Source: Suillus spraguei (lineage: Eukaryota; Basidiomycota; Agaricomycetes; Boletales; Suillaceae). From it: a DNA stretch of 64,000 nucleotides. Shown in pieces: positions 51,662-62,935 of this stretch. Location of the stretch: positions 310,001 through 374,000 of the forward strand of contig JABCPU010000018.1 of NCBI GenBank assembly GCA_016800925.1. The letters run 5' to 3'. The notes under the pieces are model-generated. The model was not told where the DNA came from. It saw nothing but the letters and a program-made list of their open reading frames with translations, and ran no database searches. The position numbers and the translations under genes were made by a program. Position 1 is the stretch's first letter; each line of letters opens with the position of its first letter.

Positions 51662-52409
51662 TTAGCTATTGGATTAGTGTGGTTGGTCGATGTTTGGTTT
51701 ATTAAACTTGCTCTCACTTGGATGACACTGATACATGAGCGCCCTGCTGCTACATGTATACCATGGTTGAAAAGTTTTTTACTTCTAAACATTACGAGGA
51801 CAAGCCTTCGGTGTCTCGTAGTGAATAGCCCCTTTTATGCAGGTCATTTGCCGACGTGTTCACGAAATGCATCACTACACTGCGCCGAGGTTTCGCGAAG
51901 TTGTTTGCCTCGTGACATTTTCATTCAATCCGGCAGGGTCCAGTTGAACCGTCAACCCCAGTGAAAACCCACTCTTTCCAGAATGGCTGAGAGTGTGGGT
52001 GAACTTGAGAAGTGAGATTGGCTGGCGTAATAATAGCGCCAGTCTCTTCTCGCCGCCGCTGCATGTTGCATGCAGCAATAGTCTGAAATTGTGTGAGGTC
52101 ATCATTGTTGCACGTCAGCTAACGGCTCGATGATCAATTAGGAACACTTCTTCAAAAAATCCTCCAGACGTACTACCACACATATATATTATGCCTCGTG
52201 TCGCTATACCCCAATACTTCTTTCTTCCTCCCCCCACCATGGTGTCTCACACCCGTGCAGGGACCGACCTCATTTATGAAGATTGTACATATACTACAGG
52301 TATGCCCCTTCCTTCACCGCTCACCCAAGAGTTTTAACAATAAAGATGCAATCTATGGTGTACACAACTGCCGGCGGATGTATCCTTCAGCCAGTTGCGC
52401 AATTTCATA
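51662..52409. other. convergent intergenic region
   Basis: Lies between the 3' ends of the splicing factor gene (+) and the aspartic protease gene (-). Short open frames only; nothing recognised. Confidence 0.5.
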
Positions 52410-53857
52410 TTAATTAGTGGTGGCATCAGTGAACAGAGTTGTCGCAAAACCGACGAGGGAACTGCTGGTATCGAGCACATTGTAGAAGCGCTGGAGGAAT
52501 ACGTAGCCATTTACAAAATCGAGCCCTGAGCTACTGCGTTTAACGACGAGATATATAGCACCGTCATCACCATAAATCTTGTAGTTGAGGGAACGAGGCC
52601 AGATTTGCGCGTTACGGGTGAGACTGTAGGTGTTCTGTGCAAAATGGTGAACAAGGGGTGTGAGGGCTGACAGAATTGACGTACGTGATCAATGTGGAAG
52701 TCCAAGTTCTGTAGGGCACCATACTGGTCAAGGGTAATAGTGAGAAGACTAGTCGCCGGATCCCAATCAGCGCCGGTTGCAGTCTGGTAACTATCATAGG
52801 CATCTATCGGCTGATTAGGCTATTATTACTTGCTGACTCTAAATACACACCAGAGGCAATCCAAAGAAAGGTGGAGCCACAATCGACGATACCGGCGGTG
52901 AGGCTTAATATCTCCTTGGAGCCGTAGGTGATGCTCTGGTTGATACCCCAATACCTCGCTGAGGGGCCGGTGGCGGTGGTAGGACTGAAACAAAACGATT
53001 ACTATCAGTCTGAAGTGATAAGGGACTGAGGTAGCTTACGTGTACGCAATGTTGCGGATGTACATGGCAGGGTTAGTTTCACCAAAGCTGAGCTCTCCAT
53101 CGTCGTCTGCATCCGTAGTGGAGGGTTGGAAAAAAAGACCAACAAGGGGATGAGAAATGATGCCTCGGCTATACAGTAAGTCAGTGACAGTCTGAATCGG
53201 TTCTTCCGGTGAATTTCGTAGGCTGCCGAGTGTCATGCTTGCAGGCCCGATGCCAAGGATACCATCAGCACCAATGATGCCCCACGAAGTAGAAGCGACA
53301 CCGATTGGCATCCTGGTCAAGGCGAGCCCATCAGCGAAAGTGATGGTATCAGTCCATAGCATTCCTATAAAGATCGTGAGTATTTTATTTTCAACTTATG
53401 ATATTGTTGTATGTCATACCAGTGAAGGAGGCAGAACCGTAGGTTTGCCCGACAGGCTGTCTAGTATTGAAACTGGTTCTGGTTGGCGTGTACCGAGTGC
53501 TGGCGCCAACCCATGTGTTTGCGCTACCGGTGTCGACAATCAAGTTGTCTTCAATAATACATTAGCAGTTGCATGTTTTTTAAGTGTTCAACTTACAGAT
53601 TGTGGGGGATCGCCAATGCCAACTGATACAATGTAGTTTAGATAATCGTTTGCCAAAGGAAGATGAGCACATCTTCCATTCGTGCTGTAGTCCTTAAAGG
53701 CTGCCAAGCGAGCTTCATCCTGTTGCACGAGTTTAGTACCATTGGAGAATTTCAGCCTCCTGGCCATAGGGAGGGTGATGCGGGAATTGCGAACTTCAAC
53801 GGGCGATCCCGTGATTGACAAAGCCAGGAGTGTCAACGATGATGCAGCGGAGAACAT
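52410..53857 (-). CDS. secreted aspartic protease (A1, polyporopepsin-like)
   Basis: A pepsin-family acid protease. The start MFSAASSLTLLALSITGSPV (53857) looks like a signal peptide. A propeptide follows (ITLPMARRLKFSNGTKLVQQ), then YLNYIVSVGIGDPPQS. The first active-site motif is LIVDTGSANTWVGA. The second is GIVDCGSTFLWIASGDAYDS, with Asp kept but Cys where Thr or Ser is usual. Between them is SWGIIGADGILGIGPASMTL. The C-terminal half has SLTRNAQIWPRSLNYKIYGD and GLDFVNGYVFLQRFYNVLDT then SSSLVGFATT, close to basidiomycete polyporopepsins. Expected to be secreted for protein degradation. It borders a transposon-rich region. Confidence 0.9.
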
Positions 53858-54196
53858 GGCTTACGGGAAAATCGTATCACACTCGGTGGCCCATTATATG
53901 TGCTAGCGAACGCAATGGCGATGTTTGGAAACCTTAGCCACGTCAGTCTAGAGTGATGACAAGATAGTTGCAATCCATAATGGTGATGAGTGCAAGGATC
54001 TGACTTGCTGGCTAGACAGCTCTGTCTGGACACAAATTTCAATTGAGAAATTCAAATCGAAATTCAACTTCGGCGTCATGTGACTCTGCTCCCACGACCT
54101 TCAGAAGGTGACCGGTACATATCCATTATCAATACCTTTCATACCACCATCATAGATGACATCTATCCAGCACACTGACCCAGTACAACACCCATA
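53858..54196. other. upstream region of the protease gene
   Basis: Contains the promoter of the minus-strand protease gene and a border with transposon remnants. Nothing specific is recognised. Confidence 0.4.
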
Positions 54197-54625
54197 ATGG
54201 ATCTCTCACTACAGCGATTGCATAAAGATCGCCGTTGATGCCAACTTGCTTTTATCATCATCTGCATCATTGCACAAGTTGCACATCTATACCATCTATT
54301 ATTCCTACCTACAAATACACACATTCCATACCACACATCAGCTTTGACTGGTGAAGCATGGATTTAAGAGCTTATGACAGGTCACCCTGATAGAATCTGC
54401 CACAACCTTGGTGTTAGCCTTGAAGTCTTTGAAGCACTGGTGAAGATTTTGCAACAAAACAGTATCCAACAGTCTGTCATATACTATACATCCAATCTCA
54501 GATCCAATCAGATCCAATTGATCCTGCTTCCATCTACAGATCCTATCCAGACCATTCATCTGAAACTCCCTACTTCTCACACTCTAACTCCACTGTGGAC
54601 ATCTGCATCTATCTCCTTTTGGTAA
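54197..54625 (+). pseudogene. PIF/Harbinger-type transposase, N-terminal remnant
   Basis: One frame reads from MDLSLQRLHKDRR (54197), through a stop, to IPYHTSALTGEAWI, a second stop, then ELMTGHPDRICHNLGVSLEV and FEALVKILQQN. The pattern YHTS.L.G..WV.ELL.GHP.R....LG....F..L is the N-terminal part of basidiomycete Harbinger (DDE_Tnp_4-type) transposases as I recall them. The two stops (TGA after CGT, TAA before GAG) fit single C-to-T changes from CGA and CAA. After position 54,460 the reading breaks and only scattered resemblance remains (HLKLPTSH). The catalytic domain is absent. Confidence 0.65.
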
Positions 54626-55514
54626 TCCTCCTGTCTCTGGTATTTTGTGACAAAACTAAGTAAAAGTGGCATATACCGCGCTACTACATAGTCAGATATA
54701 AAGTAAATATTAATGACAGTAAGTGCATACCTCAGCTGCTATCCAAAGGAAGGATGAGAGAACGACTGAGGGAAAATTACATGACAAGGGTCCATTATAT
54801 GATAGGAATGAGCTTGCTGAGACACCATGAGGCTTGCTTGAGAAATCCCTAACCTCTCCACTATTACATGTGCACCCGAGTGCCTCTGAGGCATGCTTAA
54901 GCATGTATGCAATTAAGTGCAACAAAACACAATGAAGTGCGGTGTAGCGAGCAAAGTCATGCTGACCATCAAACCCCCATTTTTGACAAGTGTCTCATTA
55001 CTGTCTGTGGCAGCAACCAAGCAAATTCCTTATAGCGAGCAAACAGCCTTTTCACTCCGCTAAGGTGGAACTGTTCTTATTCTGTGGACCCTTACCGGAT
55101 CCTCATGCTGATGCCCTCATGTCCCATCTGAATCCATCTAGATCCATTGGTGCATAGTTACTTCGCTTCTGCTGTTACTAAATCTATGGCAGGATTTACC
55201 TTACATCTCAAGGGGCCGCTGCATGCTGTGCACCTCTTAACTAAAACCCTGTTTATTTTCTTTCTCGCTACCGGACTCACCTAATAATCTCATATGTGCT
55301 TGAATATGTTAAAAGGACTCATCATACATACCGTTACCATTACTTCCCGTTACATCCCATCACTTGGACTTAGTATCAGAATGCTTGCTAGTTGGAATCT
55401 ATTTGCCTTTGAAGCTTTCTCTGTTCGAATCTCGCTCATTTTATTTAACCACTGGTAACTTAACCGCTTGAAGTACCACGCAACTTTCGACTTCGCTACT
55501 CATAACCGGACCGC
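54626..55514. other. non-coding, unrecognised, transposon-rich neighbourhood
   Basis: No convincing open frame. Pieces repeat short motifs such as 'agcgagcaaa'. Probably eroded transposon sequence, but I cannot name the family. Confidence 0.4.
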
Positions 55515-55690
55515 TGTAAAGATACAACCTAGCTTGGGTTGTAGATAAACCACTCCCTAAACTAGTATGTTAGTCTTGCGCTCCATCTAGTCTGCTTCAC
55601 TTGTAAGAACAAGAGCGTTCGACCCTAAAGGGGGATGCCTATTTAGTATGGTCAAGTTTGAGTCTAACTTATTTGCGAAACAAGCGTCGA
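55515..55690 (+). repeat. diverged LTR-like start (older Gypsy family)
   Basis: It begins TGTAAAGATACAACCTAG and matches, with about 15-20% difference, the starts of the LTRs at 57372 and 62670 (shared tracts include 'gtagataaacca', 'gtctgcttcacttg' and 'cgaccctaaaggg'). Similarity fades after about 170 bases. The sequence to about 56,590 may be the rest of a decayed or chimeric LTR, since it keeps scattered AGCGGTA motifs. Confidence 0.65.
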
Positions 55691-57371
55691 AGTCAGTGGT
55701 AAGTTGCTGCGGTCAGCGATGATACTGCCGGAACTAGCATCGTGCATAGCGGTGCTACCGTTGTCGAGATAAAGTCAGTAACAGTTGCATCTAGCGAGCG
55801 ATGTCGAGCGGTGGTCTCAGCGGTAGCAGTAATGTTGCGAGCAGTGCAATGAAACAGTAAAGAAGTCTGTGGTACTTTCAGCGGTAAAGTAGTGGAGTGT
55901 GAGAAGTTCAGTCAAAAGTAACAATCAAAAGTCCAGCGGTAATGGAGAACGAGCGTGATGTATTAACGAGCAGTAAGGAAACTTTAAAGACTAAGTCCAC
56001 TACTGGGTAGATCCAGAGCTAGACAATAATCCTGACCTATAGTATGTATGTGCAATGGGGTAAAATCAGGTTCTGTATCGTGTGGGGTACGCGGTGCTTA
56101 TATCCTAATTCGTATGTACTCGGAATACTCTAGGTGAGATCAGTAGCGCTGGAGTGTAGTAACCGCCATAAGTATACATAGCGCGAGGTGCTGCAGCACA
56201 AGGCAACATGTAATAACACTTGCCGTGGAATCAGTGATAATGAACAGGAAACAAACTATGCACCAAATGGAGCTATGCGGATGCGGCAAGGACATGGAAG
56301 GACATCAGTTCGTGGAACGAGGTGCGGCAGTTGGTATGGTGTGCGGTAAGCGTGGGATGCCGCTGGTACTGCTAAACGGGGTAAGATGGCCATGGACAAG
56401 TGTTATCTCCTGTAGACGTGAGACGAGTGTCAAAATATGGGGTTTTAAGCCCAGCACCAATATGTTCATTACACTGCGGCCAGTGATCTCGCTGGGTCGC
56501 TACTTCTTTCACTGCCTGTTTCATCACCTACTTTGCTCGTACGGAGCTGCTGTAACTGCTACCACTACTGCACCGCAGGTAGTAACATTATATTTGTTTC
56601 ACAGGAGTTTCTTTTGTTCTTGCTCTCGCTAGCTAACCGCTACAGCTACACGTACTGCGTGGGTACTGCTGACATCACGCTAGTACTGCTGACATACCGC
56701 AGCCGCCGCTAACTTTGGAAGTCAAAGTCTTCATTTCCATATTAGTTCTTTTGTGTTTCCTTCACACTAACTTAGAAGGAATTGCTTCTATCGCAGTCCT
56801 CTTGGGTCAAACATCTTACTTGCACCTTCAGTAGGATTATCATTGTGCTTATACTTAGGCCAGTGGTAGTTTCTTTGTTTCATCTGGAGCCCACTGCAAG
56901 GGGACCATAGAAGCACTAATCTGGAATGCACTACATGCAGACTTTGGGACAACAAGATCTGTAGTCTCAGGTCCATCCGTCTATTGCAAGAAGACCTATT
57001 TGCACCAAAGAGTACCAATGACACAGAAGCCTTAGCATCTAGCCGCTGATCTAGCGCAGATGAAGCCACCATCTTCCAAGAACTTACTGTTGATGAATCG
57101 TCCAGCGAGCAAGGAGAAACACCGAAAGGTAAACAACTACTGGGAGCTTTCAAACTGGAAGAATCGCAAATACCATTCGTTACTATTGACTCTCCTCCTG
57201 TGGGATCACCCTTGACATCAGTCTGTGACCTCTACCCTTTGCCAAATGAGGAAGCTCTTGCTCCTCCTTCGCCTCAACAGTGCATTGCTACTGTACTGCC
57301 AATGCCACCTGCTATCCACCACCGCACCATTGTCCACGCTCACGCTACCATTTTGCTTATGCTCACACCAC
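55691..57371. other. decayed repeat sequence with a broken open frame
   Basis: The first half is probably old LTR sequence. A plus-strand frame near 56,950-57,370 reads TNDTEALASSR, a TGA stop, then SSADEATIFQELTVDESSSE and onward through PFVTIDSPPVGSPLTSVCDL to the edge of the next LTR. The composition looks protein-coding and the stop could be CGA-to-TGA, but no family is recognised. Confidence 0.35.
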
Positions 57372-58340
57372 TGTAAAGATACAATCTAGCCTGAGCTGTA
57401 GATAAACCATGGCCTTAGCTAGTATGCGAGTCTTGCGCTCTATCTAGTCTGCTTCACTTGTGAAGGCAAGAACATTTGACCCTAAAGGGAATGCTAAGTT
57501 AATATAGTTTGATATTGCCCAACCTGTGGTGCGAGAATGCCGTTGGAGGTAGCGAGATGCTAGCGGTGATACTCCGGTCCGTGGGAAACTTGCGGTAAAA
57601 CTAGCGGTAAGTGTGGGAATGTGGTAGACAAGCAGTAGCATGAACAGTAAAACTGCGGTAGTACGAGCGGTAAAACTGCAGTAAGCATGGGAACTTCTGC
57701 GGTAAAACAAGCAGTAGTGTAGCGATGAAGCGTGAGAAAGCAGTAGCACTAGCAGTGAAGCGCGGGAAAGCGGTAAAGAGCGGTGGTGCATGCAGTGGTA
57801 AAGCAATTCTTAAGGAAACAGTGACTTTGGTAAAGGACTTTATTTCATAGTGACAGTAGTGGTGACTATTCCTAAGTACCATGTGTACTATAGTAGGGAA
57901 GTAAGGAATGAGTACAGGTACCTAGGAATTTCATATGAAAGAATAGCTATGGAGACAGAAGGGATAGGATAAACATGCAGCAGACATGTAATAAGACTGC
58001 ACTTCAGTTTACAAAACATCACGTACTGGCAAGACTGGATGGACATTGGATGGACAGTAAATCTTGCTTGAGGATACCAAATGGGTTCGCGGAGATTGCC
58101 GAAGATCACCACTTCATGGGAAAGTTGCTGCAGTACAGCCGTTAAGCTGCAATGAGGCTTCCAGAGTGCGGAATGATACCGTTAGATAGGGGTAAATGCA
58201 TGGTAAAGTAGGACGGTGAAGCTGAAGGGTAAGGATAATAATTGCCGGTTGACACCTATATAAAAATGTGCTGTTTCAAGCTCAGCATGAGTTTGCTCGA
58301 CACACTGCAATCATTAGTCCTACTGCAACTGCCAGCTATA
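57372..58340 (+). repeat. 5' LTR of the old Gypsy element (end approximate)
   Basis: Starts TGTAAAGATACAATCTAG. The U3-like part (57,590-57,810) has about eleven copies of GCGGTA or GCAGTA. A TATA box (TATATAA, 58257-58263) lies about 100 bases before the gag start. The 3' boundary was not fixed because the other copies are truncated or diverged; it lies between the TATA box and the gag start codon at 58356. Confidence 0.7.
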
Positions 58341-58355
58341 TCTCGACCACCAATC

Positions 58356-61300
58356 ATGACAACTCCATTCTGTATGCTGCTAAGGGGCACAGACACCGTG
58401 CCTAAATTTGATGGCACCCCAGCACGTCTTTTACCATTCTTTGAGGATGTAGAACTCTTAGGCTCTCACACCAACATGACTCAGGAGCAGCTCATCAAAG
58501 CAGCGCTTAGATATGTGCCTATCAATGACTCTGAGACATGGGAAATACTCGACGAAGCCAGTCTGACAGACTGGGGGAAGTTTGTTGCAGCAGTAAAGCT
58601 TTTGTATCCTGGATGTGAAGGTGACTGCCGCTTCACCCATACTGATCTTGAGAACCTGTGTACAGAACAAGCCCATATGCCGATGACCTCACAAGAGGAT
58701 CTTGGGCCATACTACAGGAAGTTCCACAAGATCTCTCAGCACTTAATCGCTAAGAAGAAGCTCGCTGAACTTGAGCGGGACCGTCTGTTCCTTGACGGAT
58801 TCCACATTACTGCCAAGACCACTATTAAACAGCGGCTTGAGATAACACTTACTGTGCACCACCCAGAGGACCCATACAACATCAAAAGGTATATGAAGCG
58901 GCAATCTTTCTTTTACCAAGTACCTCTACTTGTTATGAACTGGGGTGGCGTCACCAGCAACAGTGAGAAAACACAGTCGGTCTGCTGGGAGTTCTTACAA
59001 TGTCCAGAAGAGGACAAGGTGAAAGTACAAGGAACGCGTTCCGAGTACGATCAAGGGTTTGGCCTCAAAGACAAGTCTAAGAGGTTCTGCGAGAATAGAG
59101 ACTAAGGCTAAGGAGTGCTTAGACTTAGAGACGATTCAAGATGACTTAGGTTGGAGACCTAAGTGAAGGAAATTCCAGGTAAAACCCACTAAGATTAAAG
59201 TAAAGAATCTACTACAAGTACACTGTGCTTAAATAGGCCAATATGTGCGCACAGACCAGGTAACCGTGAGAACGTAACTGCGTATCCTAATAAGGAAGGC
59301 ATGTGTTGTACAGATGCGTTGAGCATGTGAGTCAGAGTCATGTGATAGGATATACAAAGAAGAAGATAAGGGGAAAATGAATAGGGGCACATACAACTGT
59401 AACACTACTGTCATAACGGCATCAGCTTCCTCGCCAGCATATGCTGACTCTTCTACTGCTCAACAGGTGTCTCTGCAACTGCAGATGCAACCAGCCAATC
59501 CTGGCATTGTGATCAAGCGAGAGTATGCACAGTACGCCCCCATCACGTGCCACTTCTGCAGCAGTCCACATAAGATGCTGGATTATGCGGTCAAGGAAGC
59601 GTACATACGCAACAGTAAGATCATTAACAGGAATGGACACATAGTTCTGCCTAATGGCAATGCGATCCCTCATCTTGGTCCTAATTTCCAACAAAGTCTT
59701 GACCGCTTGACGAGCGAAAGCCCCACTACGGGAGCTAACACTACGGTATTGGGAAACTTGTACTGCTGAGTAGAACATAGGCATGATGCCATGCTCGACA
59801 TTGATCCTTCTGCTTTCTTACACACTAACACCATTCACCGGACAGACGCTGAAGTGGAGCACACTAATGACTTACATCTAGCGCAGGATTTGTACGGCAC
59901 TAATGACATTGATGCTTATGCTACTAGGAAATCTGACAAGGGAAAGACTGTGGAGTTTGATGGTGTCGAGATGCCGCCAAGACCTAAAGTGGGACTGTTT
60001 TCTAAGGCTGCTGACGTGGTTGAGGAGGTGGTTTCACCCCAAGTCAAAGCAAGTGCGACGCCCAACCCCGGTACTAAGATCCTTAAGCTGGCAGCGCCTA
60101 CCGCCAAAAGTACCCCACCCTCAGTACCAGCACCTGCGACTTCTTCTTCATCTACTGATGCCGCCAACCAACCCACGCCACAATACAGGTACCAGCACCC
60201 ACTAGAAGACAAGGACGCCAATAGACATGTTGTCGACTGTATACTGGACTCTGACGTTACCATACCAGTACAGGAGCTAATTGTGGTAGCACCAGAGATC
60301 TGCAAGAACCTCAAGGAAGCCACTACCAGCAAGCGAGTTAGTGTTAATGCTGCACTAGTCAACAAGTTAGGCATCATGCCTGGTGCACAGGAACAGATGA
60401 AGTTTTGGGAGTGTTACTGCTCATGAGATGCTGGCAGACGCATGGTTGCAGAACATTTTGCACCACTGTGGGCCATCCTAGCCATTACCAAGGGCCAGGT
60501 CTTGATGTGCACATTGGACCAGGGCACTGAATGTCTTGTCATGCCGGCAAGAATTTGGTGTACACTGGGTTCCATACCATTGAGACTGGACCACAAGATC
60601 AACATGGAGTCAGTCAACACGTCCACCAACAAGACGCTAGGAGTTATCAAGAACCTACTGCTAGACTTTGGAACTGGCGAAATGCTGTTCCAGGTACAAG
60701 TTGTTGAGACTGCTAACTTTGATCTCTTGCTAGGAAGACTGTTCTACACGATGATGGCATGTAATACCGAGGACATACCAAGCAGTGAGCAGGACCTCAT
60801 GCTCACTGACCCTAATAACGGAAAGGTCATATGCATACCTACGCAGCCATGGGTGAAGAAATGTCAGGGTTGCGCTAAGTGCCCAGCGAAGTCTGCCAAG
60901 CAGGATTTTTAAAGATCGATGAGCGGCATGTGGCACAGGGAGACTCCCAAATATTTCATTCTTCTTCTTCTTTCATTTCTCAAGAACCAGTTACCACTAA
61001 AGTTACTGCTACCATACCGAACCCCACTGACCGTATACTGGCGCCCACTGTGCAACCACCACTCTTATGGAGCACTACTGCTGATGCATCGTTGTCTCCC
61101 TTTAACTGCCCTCAGTTATCCACTCATTATCATTATCTAACCTCTATGCATTCCTCCATTAATGCTGAGTCTACTGAAGCCTTCCACAGCATTTATACCT
61201 ATGACGAAACCACGCATTCCTACGTCTACAAACCTGTAGGCAAGAAAGTCAACACCGTCCCGACTACCATGCTGCCAGAGTACCATGTGCAATGGGAGTT

Positions 61301-62669
61301 ACCGCCAGACCCTTTGGCTGGTTTACCAGAGTTACTGCCACACCCACCAGACTTTGTACCTGGCAAGCGGTTTACTCAAGAGAGCTGACACGCTCAATCT
61401 GGATCCTGCGAAGTGGCTATGGCCAGAAAAAGACAAGCTTGTACAATGGCTTGTTTGTGAACACAAGACTGCTTTTGCTTGGGACATGTCAGAATGTGAC
61501 TGTCTTGATGAGAAGTACTTTCCGCTGTATAAGATACTGATGGTACTGCACACTCCGTGGGCAGAGCGCAGCATCCCAATCCCTCCTGCTATGCTGGAGA
61601 AAGTTGTTGGTATTATTAAAGAAAAGATTGCGTCTGGTGTGTACGAGCCGTCAATGGCATCTTACCACTCATGATGGTTCTGCATTGTCAAGAAAGATGG
61701 CACATCACTGCGTATAGTTCACGATCTCCAACCGCTGAACAGGATAACTATCAAAGATGCTTCTGTTCCTCCATTTGTTGAACATCTCGCTGAATTGTTT
61801 GCCAGCTATGCTGTGTACAGCATGATGGACTTATTTTCAGGATATGATCAACAGTCGCTACATGTTGACTCACATGATATGACCACTTTTGGTACACCGT
61901 TGGGGCCTTACCGCCTAACCACGCTTCCAATGGGCCATGCTAATGGCATACAGCTTTTCCAAGGTGATATTTGCTTCGTTCTACAAGATGACATCCCGAT
62001 GTATATGTTCCTGTTCATTGATGACATTGCCGTGAAGTCGGTAAAGACATGGTATCAAGGAGCTGATGGCTCATATGAGACCATACCAGAGAAAACTGGC
62101 ATTGGCCACTTCATCTGGGAACACCTTATTGTGGTTAACCACATCTTACACTGCTTGTGTATGGTTGGGCTAACTGTTTCCACCAAAAAGTTTGTTTTAG
62201 CTGCGCCTACCACCAATATTGTAGGGCACATGTGTACCTTTGAGGGGCGCATACCAGAGGCTGGAAAGGTACAAAAGATCTGTGATTGGCCTGAGTGTAG
62301 CACCATTATGCACATGTGGGGCTTCCTAAATACCTGCAGCATCTTGTGTATTTTCATCAAGGATTTCGCCAAGATAGCGAGACCGCTAGTAGTGCTAACA
62401 TGCAAGAATGTCATATTCGAATGGGGTCATGAACAAAAGGTAGCTATGCAAGCGCTCAAGGATGCGATTATGCAGTCGCTGGCACTAAAACTGCTTGATT
62501 ATGTTTCTGGGCAAGAAGTCATTCTAGCTGTTGACACTTCTTCAATTGCCATAGGTTTTATACTCTTGCAAATCGGCGAGGACATGAAGTGCTACCATAG
62601 CCGCTTTGGTTTGCTAACACTTACTGAAGTCGAGAGCCACTACTCGCAAGTGAAGCTTGAACTATACGG
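58356..62669 (+). pseudogene. gag-pol remnant of the old Gypsy element
   Basis: Gag: MTTPFCMLLRGTDTVPKFDG (58356), LLPFFEDVELLGSHTNMTQE and YPGCEGDCRFTHTDLENLCT, a basidiomycete Gypsy gag type. It is split by a solo LTR, then resumes with a damaged zinc knuckle CHFCSSPHKMLDY (last Cys replaced by Tyr). Protease-like: LDQGTECLVMPARIW and VVETANFDLLLGRLFY, with Gln after the Asp. Reverse transcriptase: KKDGTSLRIVHDLQPLNRIT, YSMMDLFSGYDQQSLHVDSH and FLFIDDIAVKS (the active-site FxDD is kept). RNase H begins VILAVDTSSIAIGFIL and stops at KLELYG. In-frame stops or shifts occur at about 59,766, 60,424, 60,910, 61,380 and 61,671. Confidence 0.88.
58931..59404 (-). mobile_element. solo LTR of the younger Gypsy family, inserted in gag
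   Basis: It begins TGTTATGAAC and ends TGTAACA, is 474 bases long, and is the reverse complement of the LTR at 62936-63408 with few differences. It is flanked by a perfect 5-bp target duplication CTACT (58926-58930 and 59405-59409). Removing the LTR and one CTACT rejoins the interrupted gag region. No internal sequence is left, so it arose by LTR-LTR recombination. Confidence 0.93.
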
Positions 62670-62935
62670 TGTAAAGATACAATCTAGCCTGGGCTGTAGA
62701 TAAACCACGACCTAAACTAGTATGTGAGTCTTGCGCTCTACCTAGTCTGCTTCACTTGCAAAGGCAAGAACGTTCGACCCTAAAGGGAATGCTAAGTTAG
62801 TATAGTCTAATAATGCCCAACCTGTGGTGCAAGACTGCCGTCAGAGGTAGCGAGATGCTAGCGGTGACCTCCGGTCTGTGGGAAACTAGCAGTAATACTA
62901 GCGGTAAGCACGGAAAGCGGTAGACAAGTGGTAAA
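62670..62935 (+). repeat. 3' LTR of the old Gypsy element, interrupted
   Basis: Starts TGTAAAGATACAATCTAG and matches 57372 onward for 266 bases (with 'cccaacctgtggtgc' and 'gaggtagcgagatgctagcggt' in common), then is cut by the insertion at 62936. The rest of this LTR should lie beyond the younger element, outside the window. Confidence 0.85.

Larger units (their letters stand above)
57372..62935 (+). mobile_element. old degenerate Ty3/Gypsy retrotransposon, internally deleted
   Basis: The 5' LTR starts at 57372 and a matching LTR start lies at 62670, in the same orientation. Between them is a stop-riddled gag-protease-reverse transcriptase region (58356-62669). RNase H is cut off and integrase is absent, and no polypurine tract precedes 62670. 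The 3' LTR copy is interrupted at 62935 by a younger element, and gag is interrupted by a solo LTR (58931-59404). Confidence 0.88.

Noticed and set aside
56225..56632. 135-codon plus-strand open frame as a gene
   Set aside because: No recognisable motif, Cys- and Trp-rich odd composition, and a location in decayed LTR-type sequence.
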